64,000 bases of DNA from Berghia stephanieae (taxonomy: Eukaryota; Mollusca; Gastropoda; Nudibranchia; Aeolidiidae). This document shows, in pieces, positions 21,552-33,393 of the stretch. Below the pieces are notes generated by a model. That model had not been told where the DNA came from. It was given only the letters and a program-made list of their open reading frames with translations, and searched no databases. Position 1 is the first letter of the stretch; each line of letters begins with the position of its first letter. The position numbers and the translations under genes are program-made. The DNA lies in the NCBI GenBank assembly GCA_034508935.3, contig CM067448.1, positions 63,036,962-63,100,961 of the forward strand, read 5' to 3'.

Positions 21552-21839
21552 AAAATCTTCCTTGCTTGCTTGCTTGATGTATCATATTATCACACGTTTG
21601 TCCGATACGTCACAAAAGTACACACCCTTATCTGGAATGTTGTTTTTTTTAAAGACGAAAAACAATTAGATTAAATAGCTCTTTGGATAAAGTAATCTTT
21701 ACAAGATTAATAGCCCTGAACAAGAAAGCCTCTTTATTGGAAACATCTTCTGAAATGTCGTAGTTATCAGCATGACGGTTAATTTCAGATCTCTAAATTT
21801 CATTGATAGGGGGTTTTACCAACAATATTATTTATAAAT

Positions 21840-22080
21840 TAAAAAAATAAAAAATTATGCGATATCATAAGATATCGTCGCCTAGGCATTCCACGAAGAA
21901 ATATAGATAATTCATCAAACAAGATGTCTGATGTCAACAGGAATCACCCATGTTGTCCCAGTGAGCAAATTGGGGGTTAATAATATTGCTCAAGGAAAAA
22001 ACGAAAGTGCCTGAAGCGGGCTCGAACCCCGGTCATCCGGATCACAGTGCAATGCCTTAACCACTCGGCCACTTCGCCCC
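21840..22080 (-). mobile_element. tRNA-derived SINE, family 6, with 17-bp target duplication
   Basis: A 241-bp minus-strand insertion between two copies of CAATATTATTTATAAAT (21823-21839, 22081-22097). The right arm has the single empty copy near 40398-40416. The head reads GGCCGAGTGGTTAAGGC (A box) and GGGGTTCGAGCCC (B box), like a Ser/Leu-type tRNA. The acceptor and anticodon stems do not pair, so it is not a functional tRNA gene. Confidence 0.88.
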
Positions 22081-22116
22081 CAATATTATTTATAAATGAC
22101 TTGGTTAATAATAAAA

Positions 22117-23180
22117 TCATATTTATGTCATCTTATATCATGATGTGAATAATTTACGTGAAGTTATCAACTCAAAATACAAATGCCATGTGTCCCATAT
22201 CCATAATCTGGTATAATGAAATAATTGCAATTATTTACATATTACAATAGTTGGGCAGATATGTTTAAATTATTCAAAAAACATGTAATTAATCTATCGG
22301 GAAAAATGCCCAAACTCAAAGAATTGTAGTAGCCATTTGGAATGCTGTAAAAATGTTGACATATGAAACTAATCCCATTAATAATTGTTTTAAGAACGAT
22401 AGGGGATCATTTTAAATTATCATTTGATTATGATGAATAATAAACCATGAAACTGGATATAATTTACATTTTATATAGTAATTAATTGAAACAAATGTAG
22501 TTTGCGATTTAGTATTCCATTTTTCATAATAATAATTTTAGCAGCATTTATTTAACGGCATTATAACACCCGCTAGATGGCAAATACATATTGATAAAAA
22601 ACACATTGTCTCGTAATTAACCAGTTTTTGCAATAAAGTGGAATTGTGATTAAAAGCGTGCGTTGTATTACATAAACGGATAACAGTTATGATAGAGTTA
22701 ATGTAGTGACTGGTGCAATGAATCTTAAATTGGGGATTAAAATTGACAGTGTCGAGATAAAGACGGATTAATGAGGACGCCGAGAGCTTAACGATTTGAT
22801 GATACACGAAAGACATTTAAATGTAAGTGTTTGAACATAGGGAATCTGTGTAAATGATATGTGGGGCAAAACAAAAATTGCGTAGATTAGTTGTGTAACT
22901 TTTAAAAAGTAGGAGTGTTTAAATAAGCTAGTTAAGATCTAAAGAAAATTTGAGTACTGGTGACTCGTTTATTTGGAAATAACGCAAAAGAAAATTTCAG
23001 GTCTTAGGCATTCGACGGGAGACAGATAAAAATAATGTTCTAGTCTGTCTCCTGGAGGAAGCAGAAATGTTGTTTCTTAGAAGGACGTTAAAACTCTCAT
23101 GGACAGAGAAGTAAACTAATGAAGAAGTATTAGAGCAAGCTGAAACTAAAAGGTTATTAATTCGTACTATAAGAAAAAGA
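22117..23180. other. No gene identified
   Basis: AT-rich low-copy DNA, mirrored at about 39081-40157. The single AATAATAAA at 22107-22115 is the empty site of a LINE tail found only in the right arm. Confidence 0.5.
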
Positions 23181-23414
23181 CAAATGCAATTTTTAGGGCA
23201 CCTAAATCGACAAAAATGTATTGAACATCTTGCTCTCACAGGAAAGATTAAAGGTAAAAAGAGTAAAGATAGACCAAGAAAAACATATTTGAATAGTTTG
23301 AACAGCTGGGTGACAAAGAAAGAGAAGAGTAATAGTAGTTTTTTGAGGTTATCTGATCAGAGAGATGAATGGCATACTATGATCACCGATGTCTGGCACA
23401 GACTTGGTACTTGA
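23165..23414 (+). mobile_element. LINE ORF2 C-terminal remnant
   Basis: The frame encodes QFLGHLNRQKCIEHLALTGK, then GKKSKDRPRKTYLNSL and LSDQRDEWHTMI. This order (R-x-GHV/L, GK-x-GR-x-R, DR/QRDxW) is the C-terminal tail of RTE/CR1-like LINE polymerases. 5'-truncated. Its right-arm partner is about 38850-39080. Confidence 0.72.
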
Positions 23415-23753
23415 AGACGAAGAAGTCTGTCTCCTAAGGAAGGCCAAAAGCGGAAATGTTTGCTTTATGTTGTTTCCGAAAAGTATGGAAAACTTTTAAT
23501 CGCTTTGTGTAATTTGTCGTTTAGTCTCTATTTCCGTTTCATCAATAATAGGGCAGAGACATGGTGAAGTCCCGCCTTCAACTCTTCCAGTTCCAAAATC
23601 CTTGGAAGTGTGTATGTAACCAGTCATCCAGAGGACTAATATTGAATAGGTTACATATTGAATCATAAGGTTATATAACTATTTTATTATCAGGATGTAC
23701 AGGCAGTCTTATGATCACGGAACGCTAAAGAGCGAGGATGGATGATCTTTATT

Positions 23754-23945
23754 GATAGTATGAAGTTGACGTCACTCATGTCTTTGTTATTGCTTTTTGC
23801 CATCCGCGTTTTTGAGTAATTCTCACTAAACTGTATCAACCAGACTATTAACGTTAATGGTTAATCATAGTTTTGTGTGTTGGTCCGTTATACTTCCGGA
23901 TGGCAATGTTGTGAGCTTCTTCAGAACCAAGCGCATACTATCTAT
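23754..23945 (+). mobile_element. TATA-target short TIR element
   Basis: Starts GATAGTATGAAG, carries TTGACGTCACTCA and the two GCCATCCG-type motifs, and ends GCGCATACTATC. Present in both arms (right: 38325-38517). Confidence 0.85.
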
Positions 23946-24079
23946 TGAGGGCTAGCATTTAGATCAGGTAATACGATGCCATAACTCTTAAACCAGAAGA
24001 TCAATTCCACAAGGTTTGTATACTGTCCTCCGAAAGAGTGCTTTTACACTTCCAATGAAATTGGAACCAGTCTTTTTTA

Positions 24080-24310
24080 CATCACACTTTTCTTCCCTAT
24101 CTGATTTGCAAACAGAAGTTTTGGAGCTTTATATATGGCCCAGATTGACGAACTCTAACTACTCAATCACTGCAGGGGGGGGTTGGGGTGAGAAAAATAA
24201 AATCTCGACTTCACCCGGGGATCAATCTCGGTCCCTTTGCGTGTGAAGAGAGTGCTCTACCAATTTTATATTTCCATTACAACAATGAGCCCGTCATAAG
24301 GAATTCAATA
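24080..24310 (-). mobile_element. tRNA-Val-like SINE or composite repeat
   Basis: Minus strand: A-box region AATTGGTAGAGCACTCTC (complement at about 24252-24272), B box GAGATTGATCCCCGG, then a body shared with 5150-5400. Right-arm partner: 38000-38230. Confidence 0.65.
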
Positions 24311-24514
24311 AGTTATCAGACCTGAAAATAAGTGCACGTCGAGCACAATGAAATCTTATTACAATAATATAATAATTGCACTGCTCTCTACTCTATTAAA
24401 GACCCATTAATTTGTTGTCATAACATTACAATGTAAATATTGTAAATCACCACCCAAGTCAGATTGAAAGACATCAGGAAGCCATCAATTATATTCTGTC
24501 GTACTCTTGGAAAA

Positions 24515-24712
24515 ACACTTATTTAAAAATTTGGCCAGAAAACTCGTCCTTCAAATATCGATCGATTTAAATGACCCTCATCTTGGTAAAAACTCTCAAA
24601 CCTGGGACTTCGCGAAGTCCCAGGTTTGAGAGTTTTTGCCAAGATGAGGGTCATATCGATCGATATTTGAAGGACGAGTTTTCTGGCCAACTTTTTAAAT
24701 ATGGGTTTTTTT
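24515..24712. mobile_element. Near-perfect fold-back hairpin element
   Basis: The left arm (from TTTGGCCAGAAAACTCGTCC) and right arm (to GGACGAGTTTTCTGGCCAA) are complementary over about 95 bp, apart from one 6-bp gap, and meet at GACTTCGCGAAGTC. The right palindrome arm has lost one half (37729-37818). Confidence 0.88.
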
Positions 24713-25489
24713 CTAGAGTACGGCAAGATTGTCTCATTGTGTAAATGATGACATGTCGTTTTGTCAAATTGTCACAAATCTCGTCTCAAATAAATGTCTT
24801 TATCACACAACCGGACGACAACCGTGATTTGCCAAAAAAAAAAAAAAAAAGCAAAAACACCTTTTCTATTTTGGCCAGAAAATATTTACACCATAGATTA
24901 AGTGATTGCAGGATTGCAGCGTATCCTTACTTATTGATGACAAGTCTTAAACCCGAATTTGCTTTGAAGTGGCGCTATAAACTGTTTTAAAAATCTTGGT
25001 AAGGGCCATCTTATTCGATCAATCCACGAAGTAAAAAGATTTTTCTAGCCAAAATGTAAAAAAAAAAAAAGTTGTTTTGGCTGTGTAGGGGAAGACAACT
25101 CGTGTCATTTGGTGTTATAAATGAAATGTAAAACACGGAAACACTCGTATGAGGAGGGACAACAGCAGCAGGCAGGGTAGATAGTAGATAATAATAATGA
25201 TATGTGTCATGTGATTTTACACAACAGTCAGACTGATTCATGAGCAGTGAACGTTGTACACAATTCGTGGTCAATTTATCTGATATCTAGGCGAATAGAT
25301 AAGTGACGCGGCGCCACAAGCCATCCAAATCGCACATAACATGTACATTATTCATTATTATACTGAATTTATCTTCCCTGAAACCTGTAAAATCACCACT
25401 TTGTACGAAAAAATTAAAATTTAAAAAAATATATAATAAAATCAACTCGAGACATACCAGTGTAAATGTATTCTGAAAAATCTTACGTA
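24713..25489. other. No gene identified
   Basis: Low-copy DNA mirrored in the right arm at about 36966-37720. Small frames here lack any recognised domain. Confidence 0.5.
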
Positions 25490-25678
25490 GAGATAGATCA
25501 AAGTTGACGTCACTCATATCTTTGTTATTGTTTTTTGCCATCCGCGTTTATGAGAGGTTCTCACTAATCTGTATCAACCAGACTATAAACGTTTAACGTT
25601 ACAAATAGTTTTGTATGTTGGTCTATTATACTTCCGGTTGGCAATATTGTGAGCTTCTTAGCCAAGCGCATACTATCT
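25490..25678 (+). mobile_element. TATA-target short TIR element
   Basis: Carries GTTGACGTCACTCA, GCCATCCGCG and CTTCCGGTTGGCAA, and ends GCGCATACTATC. Right-arm partner: 36773-36958. Confidence 0.83.
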
Positions 25679-25888
25679 ATAGTATTATCACTAAATGTTT
25701 AATTTTTATCTCAAAACGAAACTGGAAGAAATAAAATGCCACTTGAGCCTGTATCCTCGATAGTGCAGAGAACAAAATGAAGGTTGACTGGAAAAAATAA
25801 ATAGAAGTGGAATATAATGTGCGCTTCATTGCCATCCGGAAATATAAGGGACCAACACACAAAACTATGTTGCGTTATCTTGGTCATT

Positions 25889-26080
25889 TATAGATAGTTC
25901 GAAGATGACGTCACTCAAGCCTTTGTTATTGTATTTTGCCATCCGCGTTTATGAGTAATGCTCACTGAACTGTATTAACCCGACTATAAACGTTCATGGA
26001 TACACACAGTTTTGTGTGTTGGTCCGTTATACTTCCGGATGGCAATGTAATGAGCTTCTTAGCCAAGCGCATACTATCTA
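25889..26080 (+). mobile_element. TATA-target short TIR element
   Basis: Starts TATAGATAGTTCGAAGATGA and ends GCGCATACTATCTATA. Right-arm partner: 36377-36557. A second, partial copy follows in the opposite sense at about 26083-26190. Confidence 0.87.
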
Positions 26081-26082
26081 TA

Positions 26083-26190
26083 GTCTGTTAATACAATTTA
26101 GTGAGAAGTACTCATAAACGTGGATGAAAAAAAAAAAAAATTAAAATAAATAAAATAAAACAATAACAAAAACCTGAGTGACGTCATCTA
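26083..26190 (-). mobile_element. Half of a TATA-target element
   Basis: Contains 'acaatttagtgagaa' and CTGAGTGACGTCATC, with an A-rich interruption. It abuts the preceding complete copy. Confidence 0.65.
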
Positions 26191-26439
26191 TTAAAAAAAC
26201 TTTAAAAAACCCATGCTTTTTAAAATGCAGGAAGCGCTTTATTATGAGTTTGGTGACTTTTATCTGAATAAAGCCATTTGCTTTGAATTCATACCAATAC
26301 TAAGATAAGCCCTCGGGTAAATCATGCAGGGAAAACGAAAGCGTCACTAAATGAATTGTGTTCTATAAAGTGAAAAAAAAACAAGAAAAAAAACGGAGAC
26401 ACTTCCCAAAACCATGAACTTTTTTTAAAAAATAGAGCA

Positions 26440-26450
26440 ATATATGCTGA
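26440..26450. other. Empty target site of the nested right-arm elements
   Basis: The sequence 'gcaatatatgctgag' carries one TATA where the right arm holds a 376-bp nested pair (35766-36141). Confidence 0.8.
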
Positions 26451-26509
26451 GTGGCCATACCAATCATTTGGTTATTTAAAAAAAACAAAAACAAAAAACA
26501 AACAAACTT

Positions 26510-26600
26510 GAGCTTTTATATAGCGCAATTTCCAGGAAACGTGCTCAAGCACTTTACAAGGGGTCCCTAATCAACAGCAAAACTCATTTTGCTACCATTG
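26510..26600 (-). mobile_element. SINE family 1, 3' end only
   Basis: Complement of the conserved 3' domain ('ttatatagcgcaatttccag', 'gtgctcaagcactttac'). Right-arm partner: about 35610-35700. Confidence 0.82.
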
Positions 26601-28000
26601 TCAATCCTCCGTTTTCTAACATGGCTCAACATTGCTGGACTTTGTAATAATATACACGGTGAGACACCCTAACCACTTAACTAACTAACTATCCATCGAC
26701 TGCACGGATGCCACTCCAATCTTACCGAATGCCAAACCTGACCACGACTGGTAGGTAACAAGAGAAAACGATAAGGACGACATGAAAACACCTTTACTAC
26801 ACCTGGATACAAGAGTCAAGGTGTGAGGGCCGTCACCTGGATGACGTCATCATATCCATCTCTGTAATTGGACCGTTTTAAGATCAAATGGACTATCCCG
26901 TCATTTTTTCTAAACTCGTGTGTTCTCTTTTCTCCTACTTTTAATTTTAATCCAAGCCAAATTAATTTCATCCAGATCACAATGTGAATGTTTTATGTTA
27001 ATCATTTAAATCTTTGAAAAAATTATGTTTAGTAAAAGATGTATAAAATATTTTTAAAATGGAGTCCAATTAACTTTGCCAATATATCATTGTAACGGGA
27101 GATAACCCATTTATCTTAAAAACCAACCAATCACCATTTAGAATTTCACGGGCTGGGCTATTAAAGCGTCCACGAGAATGCAAGTCGTTTATACGCATGA
27201 ATCTCCAACATGCAAGGAGCAAAGCAACGTCCTGTTCTCATAATACTAATTGTCCAGCCTTAGTTCCATAAAATATTGTGATACCTTATAATGATCTGCG
27301 AGGGTTGGCGTTTCCCAGCCTTAATGCGTATTAGTAGAAGTCTCTGATATCTCCCACTTGTGTGGAGTAGCCTTTGCCAGTTGGTTTATACCTAAGGTCC
27401 CCGCTTGTTGTACTTAAATAATTCTAGGGGCCAAAAAGGTCGTTTTTGAAACGTTCAAATTAATCAAAATCGAGTTTTTTTAAAGAGCTGTTCAAAAGTT
27501 TTTTAGACTTTAAGACTTTATGACAATTTGGGAGGCCATCTTATTCTGTCGATTTTCTGACCAAAATATAAACGTCGTTTTGTCATTTCACATCAAAATG
27601 TTTCTAAAGCATCACAGCGAGTAAGACTAAAAGCAAAATGTAATCTTTCTAATAATATGTTTAGCGTGTTACAACTAGACCTAGCGACACGACTAGCCGC
27701 TTAGTGTCTTGTGGTCAAGTAGTATGTCCGATGAAGACACCTGAAACTGTCACTCGGAACAGGTAAACTGTGACCACTCTCATGTCCCGTTGTTGTCCAA
27801 GACGTAAAGGAAGTGACCGGGTTACACCTAAAATCTTGTTTGACCTATTCGGATGGTCACTAGCATTACCTGTGGTATTGTAATGTAAATAAGAACTTAG
27901 TACGATTAGATAGGGTTTAAAATGTGACCCAGAATTGCCATTTTCGTGTTATGTCTGGATTTCCTAGGTGCCAAAAAAAAATAGTTTAAAGTTAATAATA
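26601..28000. other. No gene identified
   Basis: Low-copy DNA mirrored at about 34000-35610. It contains one TGACGTCA (about 26841-26849) outside any recognised element, and the empty TTAA (27161-27164) of a right-arm MITE. Confidence 0.5.
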
Positions 28001-28004
28001 TAAT

Positions 28005-28110
28005 TAGATAGAGAATGACTGCGGATGACGTCATTCAGCTCTTCGTTGGTGTTTTTAGACCGCCAGTTGGGTTATAAGTTATAAATAAATAATGTGTTTT
28101 ATGCTTGTAC
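28005..28110 (+). mobile_element. Relative of the TATA-target element
   Basis: GATAGAGAATGACTGCGG, ATGACGTCATTCAG and 'ttttagaccgcca' follow the family's motif order with many changes. Mirrored at about 33870-33972. Confidence 0.5.
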
Positions 28111-28184
28111 AATTAATTTGGTGGCCAGAAATGACTTACTTCAACCTATATACCACCAATATGAAATTATAGTTTGTAGTTAGG

Positions 28185-28345
28185 GAAGAAGAGGAAGACA
28201 GAGGGAAGTGTGACAGGATAACATTAAAGATTGGACAGGATTGACGTGGAACAATCTAATGAGGAAGGCCCAAGACCGTGATGAGTGGCGTCGAATCGTG
28301 AAGTCTGCATCCATGAGTCCCCCCGACGGCCAACCGGTCATGGGA
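28185..28345 (+). mobile_element. LINE ORF2 C-terminal remnant, (GAGT)n-tailed
   Basis: Encodes GRQRE, stop, QDNIKDWTGL, NNLMRKAQDRDEWRRIVKSA and a stop at the tail. The stop sits where the right-arm copy (33454-33634) has W. RTE-like tail motif. The stop codon merges into GAGTGAGTGAG. Confidence 0.75.
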
Positions 28346-28412
28346 TAGAGTGAGTGAGTGAGTGGGTGAGTGAGTGAGTGAGTAGTGAGTGAGTGAGTGA
28401 GTGAGTGAGTTA
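28346..28412 (+). repeat. (GAGT)n LINE tail
   Basis: Follows the LINE remnant directly. Right-arm counterpart: 33394-33460. Confidence 0.88.
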
Positions 28413-29690
28413 GGAAACTTCAGTCATTATCGACAATGAAAGAGATTAACTTAACACAAGTCTTTATATTTTCGACTAAAAAAAATTTCAATTTTCAGCA
28501 AATAAATCAACCTGAAATAAAACCATTTTAAAGTGGTATGTTACATATGTGACCAATCGTATCTGTTCGATAGTATGTCCAGATGAACCAGGTGCTCAAA
28601 ACTAAATTTTAACCTTCACTAATCATAAACTTGATGTTAATAAAAATGCTCTAATTGATTAGGGTTTATCTAAGATTCTTGAACACCTGAGTTTGAAATT
28701 TATATATATATTCAACTTCCAGAACTTTGTCCAGTATTCTGAGTATTTAAAAAAAGTCTTTTTTTTCTGTTTTAGAGACGTTGTTTTTGTTTGGACAATA
28801 AATGGACAATAATTGGCAGAATCTCGAGGACAATATTTTAGAAGCTACATAATATTATATTTTTTTCAGCTATCATTTTTTTCATAAAGAGTATCCGAAA
28901 GTGAATTAATACTACTGTCTTCGCTGTATTATTATGTCGTGGAGACACTTAGGGAAATTGTTCATGTATCTATAAATAAAAGACTAGACTAGCCATCAAA
29001 CATCCACGAAGGAATTTTCCCTTTCAACGATTTTCTTTAAAAAAATATATTGCTTTCAATTGCTGAATCTCCACAGGAAAATTTATAAAGCCCGCATATG
29101 CTCGAAATGTCTTCACTTGCGTATCATAAGCTTTTAAAAATCCCAAAAGCCCAAATAAAACCCAATTTTCATGTCATTTGAAGTGGAAAGATATCATTTT
29201 CATACAAATTAATGATATAGATAGGTAGGTTGAAAGTTATGAAAGAAAGGGTTGTAAAAAAATATGGGATAACCATTCAAATTCATCCCTTCATCTTTGG
29301 TGGCGGTTACGCCCCTTTGCAGTTCCCCTCAGATTAGAAAGTTGGTATTTTATTATCTAAATCTAATTAAATGAACGGGTCTGTTTCTCAGATAATGAGT
29401 CTAGGTTTAGGCATGCTTTCTGTAAGAGAGAGACCACCCTAAAGTAAATGACAATAAAAAACCAAGGGAGATAATTCTCGTTCAAACATTTCCTACACAG
29501 GGTATCTCGTCTTTAAAGAGAGTCCATATTGAATTAGTCAACAGTGACACAATGGGGGAACAACGGGATAAGGTGATGTGGGGGGATTTAGGTTTTTGCA
29601 AGGGGTAGTATGTATGTCCGACTGTTTGAATGTTTGTCTATCGGTCTGTTTGTCTGACTGACTGAATGAATGACTGACTGACTGACCGCT
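28413..29690. other. No gene identified
   Basis: Low-copy DNA mirrored at about 32100-33390. Short GACT repeats lie at about 29650-29690. Confidence 0.5.
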
Positions 29691-29734
29691 CACTTAGACA
29701 GGTGTGTGAGAGTATTTTTATGCGTGTGTTTGTA

Positions 29735-29897
29735 TGTGTGTGTGTGTGCGTGTGTGTGTGTGTGTGTGCGTGTGTGTGTGTGTGTGTGTGCGTGTGTGTG
29801 TGTGTGTGCGTGTGTGTGTGTGTGTGTGCGTGTGTGTGTGTGCGTGTGTGTGTGTGTGTGTGCGTGTGTGTGTGTGTGTGTGCGTGTGTGTGTGTGC
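29735..29897. repeat. (TG)n microsatellite with CG interruptions
   Basis: About 160 bp of TG with regular GCG breaks. The right arm has the CA complement at about 31890-32057. Frames across it are not genes. Confidence 0.95.
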
Positions 29898-30626
29898 ATC
29901 TTTAAAACATGGTTCAAATCTGTAAAGAGCAAATTATATAATAAAAGCTTTACACTCCTCATGTCTAGATTTAAAAAACAAAATGAAACAAAACCAATAA
30001 AAGGGCAATAATTTTAAAGCAATCCTGGAATCCAAGTCCAAAACTTTCGATCCTTTGGTAAATGACTCAACAATTCGTCCTTGATTTGACCTGCCTAAGT
30101 TAAATCACGTGATTGTATGTTCTAAAGACAAATAAGTGCTCCTCATTTCTAGGTCTAAAAAAAAAAAAAAGAAGATGAAACAAAACAAACAAAAAATAAT
30201 TTAAAAAGACAATAATTTTAAAGGAATCATGGTCCGAGTCCATAACTTTTGATCCTTTGGTAAATGACTGATGAATTCGTCCTTGATGTCGCCTGCCTAA
30301 GTTAAATCACGTGATTGTATGTTCTAAAGACAAGTAAGGACTATTCGTATCGCTCCTCTTTTCTTCTTTTTTTATTTTTTTTCCTTTAAAGTTTAGAGGG
30401 AAAAAAACGATAACTTAACAGTTGACTGAATGAATGGTCTTCAAAATATTACGTGAGTATGTGATTGTTTCATTATGTTATTTTTTTAAAAAAGAAATTA
30501 GAATTTTTGTTCAACGTTTATTCAACATAGTCAAGGGTATCTAAGTGAAATTCTGAACTTTCGAATCTGAGCCATCAAACATAGAGCCATACAGGACAGA
30601 GTTCTTAACATTGTGATTGTGAAGCT

Positions 30627-30780
30627 CGGTGGCCAAGTGGTATGGCACCCGACTTGACACCGGCAGTTCGCCGCGAACATTTTTTATTCTTTATTGTCTT
30701 CTGGCACTTTCCTACTCACTTCATCTCTTGTTGTTACCAGCATAAGTGCCTGCTCCACTCACTTTTCTGAATTATAACAG
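30627..30780 (+). mobile_element. tRNA-derived SINE, family 3, at the palindrome centre
   Basis: Head 'gctcggtggccaagtggtat' with B box start CGGCAGTTCG, then a body 'attgtcttctggcacttt' to 'ctgctccactcacttttctg'. The same body forms part of each 396-bp satellite unit at 53581-56373, there with a different head. Confidence 0.8.
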
Positions 30781-31112
30781 ACCTGCCAACTTGAACCTTT
30801 CAAAATTCGTAATTGTAGATACAATTGTAGTCACTATACAGTTAACTTTAAAAATCAACAATTTACCCATTATGTCTGGCATCAACTTTCATTTTCAATA
30901 AGTTTTAATGACTCAGAGATCCTTATGGCGTTCTAAAATTGGAGCAAACATTTCGTAATTCTCCGACTTTTTCCTAATATTAGGCATGTCTGATATAATT
31001 TTTTTTCCAATAAAGATGACAATCGTGCTCGTCATGTATTTAATGTACAACTGACTTTTGTGAGAAATGATTTATGAGCCTTTCCAATGACTGCATCGTT
31101 CACAGCGCGATT
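30671..31112. repeat. Spacer of the giant inverted duplication
   Basis: 442 bp with no inverted partner. It contains the family-3 SINE body and a stretch (about 30848-30965, 'ggcatcaactttcattttca') that is repeated in the right arm at 48711-49365, where a 510-bp element interrupts it. Confidence 0.85.
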
Positions 31113-31170
31113 CGAACTGCCGGTGTCAAGTCGGGTGCCATACCACTTGGCCACCGAGCTTCACAATCAC
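31040..31170 (-). mobile_element. SINE, tRNA-like head at the right edge of the spacer
   Basis: Minus strand: the same head as 30627-30670, then CAGTTCGAATCGCG completing the B box and a different body ('gaacgatgcagtcattgg'). The arms' symmetry covers the head only. Confidence 0.75.
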
Positions 31171-31926
31171 AATGTTAAGAACTCTGTCCTGTATGGCTCT
31201 ATGTTTGATGGCTCAGATTCGAAAGTTCAGAATTTCACTTAGATACCCTTGACTATGTTGAATAAACGTTGAACAAAAATTCTAATTTCTTTTTAAAAAA
31301 AATAACATAATGAAACAATCACATACTCACGTAATATTTTGAAGACCATTCATTCAGTCAACTGTTAAGTTATCGTTTTTTTCCCTCTAAACTTTAAAGG
31401 AAAAAAAATAAAAAAAGAAGAAAAGAGGAGCGATACGATTAGTACTTACTTGTCTTTAGAACATACAATCACGTGATTTAACTTAGGCAGGCGACATCAA
31501 GGACGAATTCATCAGTCATTTACCAAAGGATCAAAAGTTATGGACTCGGATTCCATGATTGCTTTAAAATTATTGTCTTTTTAAATTATTTTTTGTTTGT
31601 TTTGTTTCATCTTCTTTTTTTTTTTTTTTAGACCTAGAAATGAGGAGCACTTATTTGTCTTTAGAACATACAATCACGTGATTTAACTTAGGCAGGTCAA
31701 ATCAAGGACGAATTGTTGAGTCATTTACCAAAGGATCGAAAGTTTTGGACTTGGATTCCAGGATTGCTTTAAAATTATTGCCCTTTTATTGGTTTTGTTT
31801 CATTTTGTTTTTAAATCTAGACATGAGGAGTGTAAAGCTTTTATTATATAATTTGCTCTTTACAGATTTGAACCATGTTTTAAAGATGCACACACACACA
31901 CACGCACACACACACACACACGCACG

Positions 31927-31958
<32 letters not shown>

Positions 31959-33393
31959 CACACACGCACACACACACACACACACGCACACACACACACA
32001 CGCACACACACACACACACACGCACACACACACACACACGCACACACACACACACACATACAAACACACGCATAAAAATACTCTCACACACCTGTCTAAG
32101 TGAGCGGTCAGTCAGTCAGTCATTCATTCAGTCAGTCAGACAAACAGACCGATAGACAAACATTCAAACAGTCGGACATACATACTACCCCTTGCAAAAA
32201 CCTAAATCCCCCCACATCACCTTATCCCGTTGTTCCCCCATTGTGTCACTGTTGACTAATTCAATATGGACTCTCTTTAAAGACGAGATACCCTGTGTAG
32301 GAAATGTTTGAACGAGAATTATCTCCCTTGGTTTTTTATTGTCATTTACTTTAGGGTGGTCTCTCTCTTACAGAAAGCATGCCTAAACCTAGACTCATTA
32401 TCTGAGAAACAGACCCGTTCATTTAATTAGAATTAGATAATAAAATACCAACTTTCTAATCTGAGGGGGAACTGCAAAGGGGCGTAACCGCCACCAAAGA
32501 TGAAGGGATGAATTTGAATGGTTATCCCATATTTTTTTTACAACCCTTTCTTTCATAACTTTCAACCCTTCCTATCTATATCATTAATTTGTATGAAAAT
32601 GATATCTTTCCACTTCAAATGACATGAAAATTGGGTTTTATTTGGGCTTTTGGGATTTTTAAAAGCTTATGATACGCAAGTGAAGACATTTCGAGCATAT
32701 GCGGGCTTTATAAATTTTCCTGTGATGATTCAGCAATTGAAAGCAATATATTTTTTTCAAGAAAATAGTTAGAAGGGAAAATTCCTTCGTGGATGTTTGA
32801 TGGCTAGTCTAGTCTTTTATTTATAGATACATGAACAATTTCCCTAAGTGTCTCCACGACATAATAATACAGCGAAAACAGTAGTATTAATTCACTTTCG
32901 GATACTCTTTATGAAAAAAATTATAGCTGAAAAAATATAATATTATGTAGCCTCTAAAATATTGTCCTCGAGATTCTGCCAATTATTGTCCATTTATTGT
33001 CCAAACAAAAACAACGTCTCTAAAACAGAAAAAAAAGACTTTTTTTAAATACTCAGAATACTGGACCAAGTTCTGGAAGTTGAATATATATATATATATA
33101 AATTTCAAACTCAGGTATTCAAGAATCTTAGATAAACCCTAATCAATTAGAGCATTTTTATTAACATCAAGTTTATGATTAGTGAAGGTTAAAATTTAGT
33201 TTTGAGCACCTGGTTCATCTGGACATACTATCGAACAGAGACGATTGGTCACATATGTAACATACCACTTTAAAATGGTTTTATTTCAGGTTGATTTATT
33301 TGCTGAAAATTGAATTTTTTTTAGTCGAAAATATAAAGACTTGTGTTAAGTTAATCTCTTTCATTGTCGATAATGACTGAAGTTTCCTAACTC
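31171..33393. other. Right-arm low-copy DNA with (CA)n, no gene
   Basis: Mirror of 28413-30620. It contains a (CA)n array at 31890-32057 with regular GC breaks, and GTCA/TTCA repeats after it. Nothing coding seen. Confidence 0.6.

Larger units (their letters stand above)
16377..30670. repeat. Giant inverted duplication, left arm
   Basis: The reverse complement of 31113-49701 with a few percent divergence by eye and many clean insertions or deletions. Anchor pairs: 29690-29962 with 31826-32090, 23184-23414 with about 38850-39080, 19161-19622 with 46004-46465, 16550-16657 with 49410-49520. Left-only insertions include 20256-20389 and 21840-22080. Similarity to the right ends at CGGCAGTTCG (30661-30670), in a SINE B box. 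Confidence 0.95.

Noticed and set aside
22005-22080. tRNA gene on the minus strand
   Set aside because: A and B boxes are good, but the anticodon and acceptor stems do not pair, and the sequence is the head of a 241-bp insertion with a 17-bp target duplication, so it is a SINE.
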